Shown here in pieces: positions 10,500-18,999 of a DNA stretch of 21,351 nucleotides. The position numbers and the translations under genes were made by a program. The notes below the pieces were generated by a model that was not told the DNA's origin, did not search any database, and was given only the letters and a program-made list of their open reading frames with translations. The number at the start of each line of letters is the position of its first letter. The first letter of the stretch is position 1. Source of the DNA: a virus; the IMG/VR virus record IMGVR_UViG_3300042484_001306, positions 1 through 21,351 of that record. One strand, 5' to 3'.

Positions 10500-11195
10500 A
10501 TGAAAAATACATTATTATCACTACTTGCTGTTTCAGCACTGCTAAGCTGCGCGAGCGAAGAATCGAAAGACGCTAAGGCCCTTAAGATCCACGAAGGCCT
10601 TTATGCCTTCTGTGGAGCATCAGGTGCGGAGCTTACTGGAAAACAGATTATAGTTCAGGGAAAGGTATTTGAAGAGGGCTGTTCTATCTGTCCAGTGTTG
10701 GATGGACCTTCGGTCTCTAACCTAGCTATGGATGGCTATAGCTTTAGCTGGGGTTCTGAGTTCAGTACCGATAAAAACTTTCAGTATCCTAACAACGACG
10801 GAAGCACAGTATGGGATGGTAGGTCAGTGTGGTCTTTGTACTGGTACTTCGACACCTCTAGCTTTATCCCTCAGTACAATCCAAAGACTCAGGATTGGGA
10901 GATGATGCACCCAAAGAACCGATCGTTTATTGTCAACACAGACTACGCGGTAACAAGCGAGAGCAATATGTTCTGTATGCCCTGTGAGGTTTTTGATACC
11001 ACAGAGACTGGAATCGTTCTTGCTAAATGCTACGGACCTATGAATGAGGCTGCTGTTCCTCTGCGTAGGGCCATCGAAGTGAAGACTGGTATGAAGTCAA
11101 TCACCGCAGCGATAGCAGGAAAGCCATACCCAGTGGGAACACCAGTTCCCGTTATGGAGATGAGTAAGAAAGCACAGAAAAAAGCAAAACCATAA
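10500..11195 (+). CDS. phage-encoded lipoprotein with two CxxC motifs, 231 aa
   Basis: The N-terminus is a lipoprotein signal: MKNT, a hydrophobic run LLSLLAVSA, then the lipobox LLSC with Cys17 as the lipidated residue. The mature part has two CxxC motifs, CSIC (61-64) and CMPC (159-162), plus Cys38 and Cys177, so disulfides or metal binding are likely. The middle is rich in Trp and Tyr (VWDGRSVWSLYWYFDTSSF), as in surface-exposed beta domains. A Lys-rich tail ends the protein (KKAQKKAKP). Phage lipoproteins can block superinfection or aid lysis. Which of these applies is unknown. TAA overlaps the next ATG. Confidence 0.82.
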   Translation: MKNTLLSLLAVSALLSCASEESKDAKALKIHEGLYAFCGASGAELTGKQIIVQGKVFEEGCSICPVLDGPSVSNLAMDGYSFSWGSEFSTDKNFQYPNNDGSTVWDGRSVWSLYWYFDTSSFIPQYNPKTQDWEMMHPKNRSFIVNTDYAVTSESNMFCMPCEVFDTTETGIVLAKCYGPMNEAAVPLRRAIEVKTGMKSITAAIAGKPYPVGTPVPVMEMSKKAQKKAKP

Positions 11196-11368
11196 TGAAG
11201 GCCAAGAAGAAAGACAGCCACGTAATGGTTCCAGCACCAGCTGGTCATCACTGGATGATGGAGAAAGGTCGTTACTACGTGATGGCTGACAAGGACGGGA
11301 AGTTTACCCCTCACGAAGGTGCTTCGAAGGAGGCAAAATTCCGGCTATACTCCGCCCATCAATCTTAG
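11195..11368 (+). CDS. hypothetical small protein, 57 aa
   Basis: The frame encodes MKAKKKDSHVMVPAPAGHHW, MMEKGRYYVMADKDGKFTPH and EGASKEAKFRLYSAHQS. Its start overlaps the lipoprotein stop by one base (TAATG). 'GHHWMMEKGRYYVM' and 'KDGKFTPHEGAS' look like a compact beta unit. The last 65 bases overlap the 3' end of the leftward gene 11304-11933, so the two mRNAs are complementary there. The function is unknown. Confidence 0.7.
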   Translation: MKAKKKDSHVMVPAPAGHHWMMEKGRYYVMADKDGKFTPHEGASKEAKFRLYSAHQS

Positions 11369-11933
11369 CCTGAGCGATAATCTTCTTGCCAAGGGGAGTA
11401 TCCTCGTGGCCTTTTAGCTTTCTGCCCAATAGAACCGTAGGGATGCCCTCTGCCCTGTTAGGAATTGTCTTGTTGATGGTTTTTTTGTCGTACTGAAGCT
11501 CTACAGTCTCCTTACCGGAGGCTATATCCCTCCACCTCTCTACAATCATACGCCCCTGCTGGGTTAGTGAGTACCTTTTGCGGTAGTTCCACCTGTTCTC
11601 ATCGCGAAACCACATAGAGGTGTCCTTGTGGATGTCGATATCCTCCATCGAGAAGTAGTCGAACAGCAATTCCCGCTTCTTCATCCTAACAGTTAGCCAG
11701 TCCTTTGTCTGGTTGTAGGACTTCGACAGCTGTTGTCCCATCCACTCGATGGTGAAAAACTCTAGGTCATAGGCGAAGAGCAGAAAGTCCACCTGTATTG
11801 GCAGGAGCTTATACTCCTGCTTCATAAACTTGTTGGCGTGCCAGACGAATTTGTATAGAGTAGGCCCGCGATCGTCGCGGTAGGCGAAGTCCCTAAACTT
11901 TAGGTCTTCCTTTTTCTTGAACTTTTTAGCCAA
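11304..11933 (-). CDS. winged-helix-like DNA-binding protein, candidate regulator, 209 aa
   Basis: This is the only leftward gene among the rightward late genes. Residues about 45-135 have the outline of a MarR-like winged helix: a helix LPIQVDFLLFAY, a helix-turn-helix TIEWMGQQLSKSYNQTKDWL, a recognition region VRMKKRELLFDYF, then a wing and KRYSLTQQGRMIVERW. The flanks are basic (MAKKFKKKEDLKFR at the start, GRKLKGHEDTPLGKKII later). The start codon is probably TTG at 11933, since no in-frame ATG lies upstream before the -7 box at 11957-11964. The divergent arrangement and wHTH outline suggest control of late genes. A virion role cannot be excluded. Confidence 0.68.
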   Translation of the reverse strand: MAKKFKKKEDLKFRDFAYRDDRGPTLYKFVWHANKFMKQEYKLLPIQVDFLLFAYDLEFFTIEWMGQQLSKSYNQTKDWLTVRMKKRELLFDYFSMEDIDIHKDTSMWFRDENRWNYRKRYSLTQQGRMIVERWRDIASGKETVELQYDKKTINKTIPNRAEGIPTVLLGRKLKGHEDTPLGKKIIAQAKIDGRSIAGILPPSKHLREG

Positions 11934-11945
11934 TGAAGTAAATTG

Positions 11946-11964
11946 TATCTTTGTAGCAAAAGTA
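11946..11964. promoter_or_regulatory. face-to-face divergent -7 boxes
   Basis: Rightward TATCTTTG (11946-11953) and leftward TACTTTTG on the minus strand (plus 11957-11964) both match TAnnTTTG and lie only three bases apart, oriented toward each other. Transcripts would start across one another's promoters, so the two genes should compete. Confidence 0.6.
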
Positions 11965-11970
11965 CGAAAT

Positions 11971-12948
11971 ATGGGAACACTTAGTGGTCAGCGCGTAAAA
12001 GATGCATTCGGTTCACTCCTTAAGATGGAGAGCGGAACAGCAACATCGACGACTAAAATAATTGAAGACGGAGCAGGAAACGATACCGCTCTCAAACTGT
12101 CAACGGTAAAGGTTGAGGTAAACGGAACTCTTGCCTTTACCTCTGCACCAAGTACTGGGTCTACTGAGGTAGCAGCCCTTTTCCTTGACGCTAGCAATAA
12201 CATTGTAAAGCGTAACCTTGGAACCGCAGCGTTTACCTCAGGGTCTAGCCTAACGCCCGTTGCTCCGCTAAACATAGCTAGCAACATTATTTCCATCAGC
12301 GCACCAACGACCTTGTCGCAGCTTACGGAGGCTACCGTTGCCATTGCAGACACCTTCCTGATCTATGATGCAACAGCTACCGTATACAAGTATGTGACCC
12401 TTGAGGACCTAACCCAGTATATGGCTGCCAACATCACCGCTGCATCACCTGGGTCTAACGGACAGATTCTTTACAACGATAGTGGAACTTCAGCAGGAGC
12501 TTCGGGGCTGTCGTACAACGACTCACCAGCCTCTGAGCAGTTCACATTCACAGGGCTAGACTTCGTTCAACGCGAGGTGTCATCTGGAACTTGTGCATTC
12601 TATAGCCGCTCCGACAGCGCTGTAATCAACAACGCGGTTACCAATGGTGTGGTAACAACCTTAGAGGCAAATCTTTTTGCCGGGGCTGTTATTGTTGACT
12701 ATATGATCTACAACTCAGGGTCTACCACTGTTCGTGTTGGTGAGATACACATTGTTTGGAACCCATCAAACCTAGCAACGGCTCCATCAATTGTCGACTC
12801 TATCAAGACGTCAATTGGAACCTCTACCGCTGCAACCTTTGTCTTCAACGCATTTATAAACTCTACTACCCTTCAGCTTCGCGCTACTAATACCTTCGGC
12901 GCGAATATGACGGTACTTCTAAACTTCAAAGCCTTCTACGCATTCTAG
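11971..12948 (+). CDS. fibre-like or appendage virion protein, 325 aa
   Basis: The protein is rich in Thr, Ser, Ala, Asn and Gly and lacks charged enzyme-like motifs, as in phage tail fibres or other virion appendages. Typical segments are NGTLAFTSAPSTGSTEVAAL, LGTAAFTSGSSLTP, ISISAPTTLSQLTEATVAIA and SPGSNGQILYNDSGTSAGAS. The last has the 'GxxGQxLYNDxG' type seen in fibre proteins. The C-terminal third forms repeated beta strands ending in LLNFKAFYAF, possibly a trimerisation or binding domain. I used the ATG at 11971 behind the promoter, not an upstream frame start that lies within the divergent gene. Confidence 0.72.
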   Translation: MGTLSGQRVKDAFGSLLKMESGTATSTTKIIEDGAGNDTALKLSTVKVEVNGTLAFTSAPSTGSTEVAALFLDASNNIVKRNLGTAAFTSGSSLTPVAPLNIASNIISISAPTTLSQLTEATVAIADTFLIYDATATVYKYVTLEDLTQYMAANITAASPGSNGQILYNDSGTSAGASGLSYNDSPASEQFTFTGLDFVQREVSSGTCAFYSRSDSAVINNAVTNGVVTTLEANLFAGAVIVDYMIYNSGSTTVRVGEIHIVWNPSNLATAPSIVDSIKTSIGTSTAATFVFNAFINSTTLQLRATNTFGANMTVLLNFKAFYAF

Positions 12949-12949
12949 T

Positions 12950-13252
12950 ATGAATGATGAAGAAAAGGCTAGGGCTAGGATTGAGCTGTTTATGTTTGCA
13001 AAGAACAGCTTCGACGACATATTGAACAAAGCCGAGGATCTAGGTCTGCTTGATGAATTTATGATGATTGCATCAGCAGGCCTTGTGGTAGACCAGATAG
13101 ACGGAAACAGCATTGTTGAGTCTGTGTCCAACATCAACGTAGACACCAAGGAGGAGATGATTTCCTTAGTCACATACCTTATGGGATCTTACAGAGAGGA
13201 TGACGAAGCCGACGATACAACCAATATAGATTATTGGCTAAATTTGAACTAA
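12950..13252 (+). CDS. hypothetical acidic helical protein, 100 aa
   Basis: This helical, acidic protein reads MNDEEKARARIELFMFAKNS, FDDILNKAEDLGLLDEFMMI, ... IDGNSIVESVSNINVDTKEE, MISLVTYLMGSY, then an acidic tail and IDYWLNLN. It starts one base after the fibre-like gene's stop. The acidic helical composition would suit a chaperone or scaffold for the fibre, but that is only an inference from position. I do not recognise a family. Confidence 0.74.
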   Translation: MNDEEKARARIELFMFAKNSFDDILNKAEDLGLLDEFMMIASAGLVVDQIDGNSIVESVSNINVDTKEEMISLVTYLMGSYREDDEADDTTNIDYWLNLN

Positions 13253-13263
13253 ATTAAAATGAA

Positions 13264-13497
13264 ATGGAACTTATCAGAAAAATCATTGCGGGAACCGACC
13301 CACTGAAAGCCTTAGCCTACTATGTCGGCCAGAAGGCTGGGGACGGAGAGATCGACTCAATCGTTCTCGACGGATCTCACCTCCACTACCACGGGGAGCG
13401 CAAGTACCTCATATACCTAAAGAAGGAAGACACACTTATGCTGTGGAAGACCATCGAGGGTATGCCAGTTATAGTAGAGTACGACTGTAACTTCTAG
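13264..13497 (+). CDS. hypothetical protein, 77 aa
   Basis: The protein begins MELIRKIIAGTDPLKALAYY, then VGQKAGDGEIDSIVLDGSHL, a His-containing HYHGERKYLIYLKKEDTLML and WKTIEGMPVIVEYDCNF. The 'GDPLKALAYYVGQ' helix followed by strands suggests a compact alpha/beta fold. It is the last gene before a terminator-like hairpin at 13496-13522. The function is unknown. Confidence 0.72.
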   Translation: MELIRKIIAGTDPLKALAYYVGQKAGDGEIDSIVLDGSHLHYHGERKYLIYLKKEDTLMLWKTIEGMPVIVEYDCNF

Positions 13498-13522
13498 TTG
13501 TAACCGACTTACAACTTTTATT
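13496..13522 (+). terminator. intrinsic terminator
   Basis: An 8-bp perfect stem AGTTGTAA/TTACAACT (13496-13503 and 13509-13516) with a 5-base loop CCGAC is followed by a T-rich run (TTTTATTTATTTT). It overlaps the stop codon of the 77-aa gene and separates it from the GroES-like gene. Confidence 0.65.
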
Positions 13523-13538
13523 TATTTTAATTAAACAT

Positions 13539-14117
13539 ATGATACCATTGTACCACATACTAGTGCACATACCTAGCGCTGTAAACGACACCATCAAGGT
13601 TGGAGAGTCAGAGCTTTACCTCGACACTAAGTTCAACGAGTTCCAACACCGAACTATGAAGGCTCGTGTTGTAGGCATTCCTGCCAAGTTCAAGTCCGAG
13701 CTAGAGATAGGAGACTACGTATTCCACCACCACCACGTTGCGCTCAACGACACCCAAGTCGTTGACCCTAAAGAAAAGATATACCGCGTCAACTACGACC
13801 CATTCGGTGGTCAGGGTAACCAGGCATACCTCATCGAAAAGCCTGACGGTAGCCTTATAGCTGTTGCTGATTGGGTGTTCCTAGAGCCCTTTGACATTGA
13901 TGCTGACAAGGAGAAAAGCTTCATAGAAATCATTACTATCAAGGAACCAGAAAAGCGCTGGGGCCGTATCGTATATGGCAGCAGGTGGCTAGAGGAGGAA
14001 GGTCTTGCTGTTGGCGACGTGGTGTACTTCGCCAAGGACGCAGACTACGAGATGGACATCAATGGCCGCAAGCTGTGGCGTATGCAAATCCACCACCTGA
14101 TATGTCAAAAGCTGTAA
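13539..14117 (+). CDS. GroES-like (co-chaperonin fold) protein, 192 aa
   Basis: The outline matches the GroES/chaperonin-10 beta-barrel: an N-terminal strand (LYHILVHIPSAVNDTIKVGE), a KARVVGIPAKFKSELEIGDY block (41-60, with the GD turn at 58-59), FHHHHVAL, then AVADWVFLEP (108-117). A second half repeats the pattern: GRIVYGSRWLEEEGLAVGDV (142-161), VYFAKDADYEMDINGRKLWR and MQIHHLI. Phages such as T4 (gp31) encode their own co-chaperonin to fold the capsid protein. Here the gene lies just upstream of the packaging genes, which fits a role in virion assembly. The fold call is by eye. The typical mobile loop is hard to place. Confidence 0.6.
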   Translation: MIPLYHILVHIPSAVNDTIKVGESELYLDTKFNEFQHRTMKARVVGIPAKFKSELEIGDYVFHHHHVALNDTQVVDPKEKIYRVNYDPFGGQGNQAYLIEKPDGSLIAVADWVFLEPFDIDADKEKSFIEIITIKEPEKRWGRIVYGSRWLEEEGLAVGDVVYFAKDADYEMDINGRKLWRMQIHHLICQKL

Positions 14118-14395
14118 AGTTCACAACAGTTACTGCTGCGCGTAACCTCATCTCTGCAATGGAGGCTGCAATCGGTAATATGACCGAGGAGATCCGCAAG
14201 CCGGTAGACCCCGACTTAACGGGGTCAGCCCGCAAGGCAGAGCTGCAGGCCATCAAGGACACAGCCCTAGCCTGCAAGGAGCTTATCGTAGAGAGGCAGA
14301 AGCTAGAGCAGCTTGTTGGCGACATCGAGGAGTCCGGATCCTTTGAAAAGGAGAAGGACTTCAAGGGAGGCTTCGCTGAGAGGATGGCAAGATAA
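14102..14395 (+). CDS. helical protein upstream of TerL, candidate small terminase, 97 aa
   Basis: I chose the ATG at 14102 (MSKAVKFTTVTAARNLISAM); a longer frame from 13985 would sit inside the GroES-like gene. The protein is helical, with EAAIGNMTEEIRKPVDPDL, then a long charged helix (ELQAIKDTALACKELIVERQ, then KLEQLVGDIEESG) and an FKGGFAERMAR tail. It overlaps the GroES-like gene by 16 bases, and its TAA overlaps the TerL ATG by one base. The position directly before TerL is where small terminases usually lie. No helix-turn-helix is obvious, so the role is tentative. Confidence 0.72.
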   Translation: MSKAVKFTTVTAARNLISAMEAAIGNMTEEIRKPVDPDLTGSARKAELQAIKDTALACKELIVERQKLEQLVGDIEESGSFEKEKDFKGGFAERMAR

Positions 14396-16506
14396 TGGCT
14401 GGACTTAAGGTAATAGACAAGCAGGAGGTGATAAACATCTGTCCGAACAACTCGGACGGCCCTATCATTGAGATAGAGTCCCTGAGTATCCAGTTACCAA
14501 AGCCGGAGCATTTCCTCTTTAGCGACCTACCCAAGCATCAGCAGATGTGGAAGCGTCAGGACATCCCTAGGGAGCTTGCACAGATAAACTCTATGGACGA
14601 CTGGTACGAGTCCCCTCGTGAGTTCCAGCAGAAGTGGAGCCCCTACATTGAGCAGGAGTTCAAGAGACGTAAGGAGGGGCTGTGGTTTATGAACAACGGA
14701 GAGGAGACCTACATCACGGGTCATCACTATATGTTCCTCCAGTGGAGCTCCATAGACATCGGATACCCTACGTACCTAGACTTCCAACGAAAGCTGTTTG
14801 TCCACCTCTCGGCCTGCGAGGCAGACCCTCGGTGTTTAGGTCAGATATACACCAAGTGCAGGCGTTCTGGATATACCAATATGAGTGCGTCGGTACTTGT
14901 GGACGAAGGCAGTCAGGTTAAGGAAAAGCTGTTGGGGATTATGAGCAAGACAGGAACAGACGCCCAGGAGGCGGTGTTCGGCTCTAAGATTATCCCTATA
15001 TTCAAGGGATACCCGTTCTTCTTTTCTCCTATCATTGACGGAACGACTAACCCAAGGATGGAGCTTGCCTTCCGCGAGCCCTCTAAGCGGATCACCAAGA
15101 AGAACAAGACGACCTCACGCGGTGAGGCTTTGGATACTATAATCAACTGGAAGAACACTACCAACAACGCATACGACGGAAGCAAGACCCATATGCTATT
15201 TCTCGATGAGGCTGGTAAGTGGCTAAATCCTAACGACATAAGAGAGGTGTGGAGAATCCATAGGACCTGTCTTTTGGTTGGACGTAGGGTAATTGGGAAG
15301 GCGATGGTGGGGTCCACGGTAAACCCGCTGGACAAGGGCGGAAGGGAGTTTAGGAATCTGTACTACGACTCCGACCCCAACGACCGCAACGAGAACGGAA
15401 GGACTAAGAGCGGGCTGTACAAGATATTCATCCCAGCATACGATGCGATGGAGGGATTCTTCAGCCAGTACGGACTGCCGATTGTTGAAGACCCAGAGAC
15501 TCCAATGCTTACCGAAGACGGAACCATAACCGAAATTGGAGCTAGGACGTTCTTAAAGAACGAGAGAAAGGGTCAGCAGAACAACAGCTACGAGCTCAAC
15601 GAGATTATCCGTCAGTTCCCCTTTACTGAGGACGAGGCGTTCCGCGACTCGACCAAGAGTTCTCTGTTTAACATCCAGAAGATATACGAGCAGATACAAC
15701 ACAACGAGGAGCTTTACCCAAACCCTGTAGTTATCGGCAACTTCCAATGGAAAGACGGGAAGATGGACAGCGAGGTGATATTCGCCCCCGACCCTAATGG
15801 GCGGTGGCGTGTGGCTTGGCTTGCTCCTACAGATATTCGAAATAAACGAAAGGTTGAGAACAATAAAGCTGTTGCCCCCAACGGAGCATTCGGGGTTATG
15901 GGTGTTGACTCCTACGACCTTGACACCACCCTTGACTACAGGTCCTCAAAGGGTGCCTGCCACGTGTATAACAAGTTCTCGATGGAGCACCCCTCCAATA
16001 TGTTTGTCGCTGAGTACGCCTCACGGCCTCCGCTTGCCAAGATATTCTACGAGGACATCCTTATGGCTGCAGTATTCTACGGATACCCTGTGCTGATAGA
16101 GAACAACAAGTACGGTATCGCTAGGTATTTTGAGTCAAGGGGGTACGATGAGTACCTTATGAACCGCCCTGCGCATCTTGCGTCTACCTCTTCAAAGATG
16201 AACGTAAAGACAAAGGGGATACCTTCCAACAGCCAAGACGTGATACAAGCTCACGCTCAGGCTATTGAGTCCTACATCCACGACCACGTAGGGCTCCACA
16301 ACGAGACTGGTAAGTTTGGACGTATGTATCTAAACAGGACACTTGAGGACTGGATAAACTTTAAGATAGACGACAGGACGAAGTTTGACTTAACGATTAG
16401 CTCAGGGCTGGCGCTGCTCGCCGCCCAGAAGCAGGTCAAAGAAGTCAAAAAGACAAACTTCAACGAGCGTGTTTTCTTCCGCAAGGGTAAGGAAATTAGG
16501 CGATAA
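14395..16506 (+). CDS. terL: terminase large subunit (ATPase and nuclease)
   Basis: This is the motor that translocates DNA into the procapsid and cuts it. The ATPase half has a Walker A-like CRRSGYTNMSA (residues 155-165), a Walker B HMLFLDEAGKW with Asp271 and catalytic Glu272, and a motif III-like AMVGSTVNP (303-311). The nuclease half begins near GVMGVDSYDLD (Asp505), typical of the RNase H-like fold. Further acidic residues lie downstream. At 703 aa it is long for a TerL because of an N-terminal extension of about 110 residues. Start and stop are tight with the upstream gene, and a -7 box follows before the portal gene. Confidence 0.92.
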   Translation: MAGLKVIDKQEVINICPNNSDGPIIEIESLSIQLPKPEHFLFSDLPKHQQMWKRQDIPRELAQINSMDDWYESPREFQQKWSPYIEQEFKRRKEGLWFMNNGEETYITGHHYMFLQWSSIDIGYPTYLDFQRKLFVHLSACEADPRCLGQIYTKCRRSGYTNMSASVLVDEGSQVKEKLLGIMSKTGTDAQEAVFGSKIIPIFKGYPFFFSPIIDGTTNPRMELAFREPSKRITKKNKTTSRGEALDTIINWKNTTNNAYDGSKTHMLFLDEAGKWLNPNDIREVWRIHRTCLLVGRRVIGKAMVGSTVNPLDKGGREFRNLYYDSDPNDRNENGRTKSGLYKIFIPAYDAMEGFFSQYGLPIVEDPETPMLTEDGTITEIGARTFLKNERKGQQNNSYELNEIIRQFPFTEDEAFRDSTKSSLFNIQKIYEQIQHNEELYPNPVVIGNFQWKDGKMDSEVIFAPDPNGRWRVAWLAPTDIRNKRKVENNKAVAPNGAFGVMGVDSYDLDTTLDYRSSKGACHVYNKFSMEHPSNMFVAEYASRPPLAKIFYEDILMAAVFYGYPVLIENNKYGIARYFESRGYDEYLMNRPAHLASTSSKMNVKTKGIPSNSQDVIQAHAQAIESYIHDHVGLHNETGKFGRMYLNRTLEDWINFKIDDRTKFDLTISSGLALLAAQKQVKEVKKTNFNERVFFRKGKEIRR

Positions 16507-16516
16507 GTTAAGTTCG

Positions 16517-16524
16517 TACCTTTG
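16517..16524 (+). promoter_or_regulatory. -7 box TACCTTTG before the portal gene
   Basis: An exact TAnnTTTG lies 17 bases before the portal ATG at 16542, in the 35-bp gap after TerL. No TTG occurs at the usual distance, so it may be weak or depend on an activator. Confidence 0.45.
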
Positions 16525-16541
16525 TCCATAAACTCCGATAA

Positions 16542-18998
16542 ATGGATCAATACTCTGTAAAAAGTAACTCATACGACTCTACGTTCCCAGACCCTTTTGC
16601 CTCACACGATGTAAAGGTGGGAAAGAGGTACGGTCTTCAGTACGCAAAGGCTATATACGGCCAGTGGGGAAGCGCCCAGTACGAGGGGTCTCTGTACAGC
16701 AAAAGGTTCCGTGAGTTCGAAGTCTCTAGGGACTACGCCAACGGAACCCAAGACACATCCATCTACAAGCAGATACTTACCTCTCTTGACCCGAACAATG
16801 GTGATGGGTCTCTGGTGAACCTAGACTGGACACCAGTTCCTATCGTTCCCAAGTTTGTAAAGATTGTAGTCAACAAGATTCTGTCTTCCAAGTTCTACCC
16901 CAACATTGAAGCTGTTGATCCTTTGTCGCGCAGTGAGAAGGACTACGAGAAAAATAAGATGAAGATATTCATCGAGAATAAAGATATTCTAAAGGAGGCG
17001 AAGGACTCAGGACTTCGCACCGAGGTAGACCCAGATTCACTTCCCGATACCGCTGAGGAGACCGAAATTTTCCTTGAGACTAACATCAAGACCGCTGCTG
17101 AGATTGCTGCCCAGATTGGCATCAATTTAACGCTAAGCTGGAATGACTTCGACGAGCGCATTTTTAGGCGCAATGTCGAAGACCTCGTCACCTGCGGTAT
17201 TGCTGTCACCAAGCGCAGCAACGACCCCAACTACGGAATCGTTGAGGACTATGTAGACCCAGCATTTTTCATCCACAGCTTTACCTCTGACCCCAACTTT
17301 ACGGATATAACCTACGCAGGCCACGTAAAGCGTATGAGCATCTCAGAGCTTAAGCGCACAGCGGGAGACCAGTTCACCGAGGACGAGTACGAGAAGATGG
17401 CAAGGACGGTTATGAACCGCTTTGGCAATGACTCTAGCAGGCTGATGGGCTCTGGGTACGACCCAGGTATGGAGCGCTACTACTACGGCTATGACGAGTA
17501 CACCATCGAAGTACTTGACTTTGAGTTCGTTAGCGTTGACAACATCATCTTCGAGAAGAAAGAGTCTCGCTTTGGAAACGTTGGTTTCTACTACAAGGGC
17601 CACAAGTACAATGCCCCACAGCAGAGTGTGTATGATAGGGAGGCTGTCTATATGCAGAACCAGACGCTGTATGGTGGTAATTACATCCTAGGGACTGACT
17701 ACATCTACGACTACGGGTTGAAGAAGAACATTCCTAAAAATGTTCACGACCTCACCCGCACCCGGATGAGCTACAGCATTGTGGCTACCAACATCCGCAA
17801 GTCTATTCCTAAGTCTATGGTTAGCGGCATCATCGGCTTTGCCGACCAGCTGCAGATCACCCACCTAAAGCTCCAGCAGTCTATTGCCAAGGCTAAGCCC
17901 GATGGACTTATCATCGACATCGAGGGACTTGAGAACGTACAGCTAGGACGTGGCGGTGAGCTACAGCCTCTGGATCTTCAAGACATCTACGAGCAGACGG
18001 GTATCTTCTACTACCGCAGCAAGAATCCTGACGGCAGCTTCCAGAACCCACCGATCCGTCCGCTTGAGAACGGCATCAGGAACATCAACGAGCTCATCAC
18101 CATCTACAACCACGCTCTTCGTATGATTCGTGATGCTACGGGCATCAACGAGGTTATGGACGGGACTAGCCCTAAGGGAGACCAGCTTGTTGGCGTACGC
18201 CAGCAGCAACTGGCGGCAGGCAACAATGCTCTTGGGGATATTAGCAATGCAGCGATTGTGCTGTACCGCAGGATCTGTGAGGACGTTGTGAAGTGTCTTC
18301 AGATACTTCCTCCTAAGTCTATCCTTTACAAGGCGTATGAGACTGCTATTGGCAGGGAGAATATGGCTGTGCTGTCGAGCTTCTCTAATCTCCCTATGTA
18401 CAACTTCGGCGTTAGGGTTGTCGCGGATATGAACGAGATTGACCGTATGTACCTCGAGCAAAACATCCAGGCCTCTATTGCCCAGGGTGAGCTTGACATC
18501 GAGGACGCTATTGCCATCCGTCAGTTAAGGGACATCGACCAAGCCGAGAGGCTGCTTATTGTACGCCGTAAGAAGCGTATGAAAGCTCGTCAGGAGATGG
18601 CCCAGCAGAACTCTCAGTTCCAGGCTCAGGCCAACGCTCAGGTCGCTCAGGTGACAAGCCAAGCCAAGATGCAGGAGGACCAGATGAAGGCTCAGTTGGA
18701 CGCTCAGAAGATTCAGCTAGAGGCCGAGGCTAAGGCTCAGCTGCTGCAGGTAGAGTACGGACTTAAGATGCAGTTGGCTCAGCTGCAAGGAGACTACGGA
18801 ATCAAAGAGCAGCAGATTGAATCTGGAGTCCGCCAGAGTGCTGATCAAGAGGCTGAAGACCGCAAGGACAACCGCATTAAGGAGCAAGCAGTTGCACAAA
18901 GCAAACTGATTGCCCAGCGCAAGGGAGACCGTGCAGAGTTGCAGAAGCAGGACCTAGAGGGTCAGGAGGATATTGTGGATATCATATTGAATCAATAA
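16542..18998 (+). CDS. portal protein with long coiled-coil C-terminus, 818 aa
   Basis: This is probably the dodecameric portal at the capsid vertex through which DNA enters and leaves. The position directly after TerL and the sequence style support this: long polar N-terminus, VPKFVKIVVNKILSSKFYPN near residue 106, a stem-like middle, VMDGTSPKGDQLVGVRQQQL near 540 and an 'RRKKRMKARQE' region near 678. The last about 140 residues are a very regular Gln/Ala/Lys-rich helix (QAQANAQVAQVTSQAKMQED and on) that would form a long coiled coil, ending DIILNQ. Portals in Bacteroidota phages of this size class often have such tails. There is no protease or scaffold domain. Confidence 0.82.
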   Translation: MDQYSVKSNSYDSTFPDPFASHDVKVGKRYGLQYAKAIYGQWGSAQYEGSLYSKRFREFEVSRDYANGTQDTSIYKQILTSLDPNNGDGSLVNLDWTPVPIVPKFVKIVVNKILSSKFYPNIEAVDPLSRSEKDYEKNKMKIFIENKDILKEAKDSGLRTEVDPDSLPDTAEETEIFLETNIKTAAEIAAQIGINLTLSWNDFDERIFRRNVEDLVTCGIAVTKRSNDPNYGIVEDYVDPAFFIHSFTSDPNFTDITYAGHVKRMSISELKRTAGDQFTEDEYEKMARTVMNRFGNDSSRLMGSGYDPGMERYYYGYDEYTIEVLDFEFVSVDNIIFEKKESRFGNVGFYYKGHKYNAPQQSVYDREAVYMQNQTLYGGNYILGTDYIYDYGLKKNIPKNVHDLTRTRMSYSIVATNIRKSIPKSMVSGIIGFADQLQITHLKLQQSIAKAKPDGLIIDIEGLENVQLGRGGELQPLDLQDIYEQTGIFYYRSKNPDGSFQNPPIRPLENGIRNINELITIYNHALRMIRDATGINEVMDGTSPKGDQLVGVRQQQLAAGNNALGDISNAAIVLYRRICEDVVKCLQILPPKSILYKAYETAIGRENMAVLSSFSNLPMYNFGVRVVADMNEIDRMYLEQNIQASIAQGELDIEDAIAIRQLRDIDQAERLLIVRRKKRMKARQEMAQQNSQFQAQANAQVAQVTSQAKMQEDQMKAQLDAQKIQLEAEAKAQLLQVEYGLKMQLAQLQGDYGIKEQQIESGVRQSADQEAEDRKDNRIKEQAVAQSKLIAQRKGDRAELQKQDLEGQEDIVDIILNQ

Positions 18999-18999
18999 C

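Noticed and set aside
11988-12353. A 121-aa minus-strand frame
   Set aside because: It is a shadow of the fibre-like gene, caused by its repetitive Thr/Ala codons.
13239-13246. TAAATTTG resembling a -7 box
   Set aside because: It lies within coding sequence and has no TTG at the proper spacing.
14913-15335. A 140-aa minus-strand frame
   Set aside because: It lies inside the TerL ATPase domain, whose motifs are clear in the other direction.
17961-18461. A 166-aa minus-strand frame
   Set aside because: It lies wholly inside the portal gene and mirrors its codons; it has no leader or promoter.
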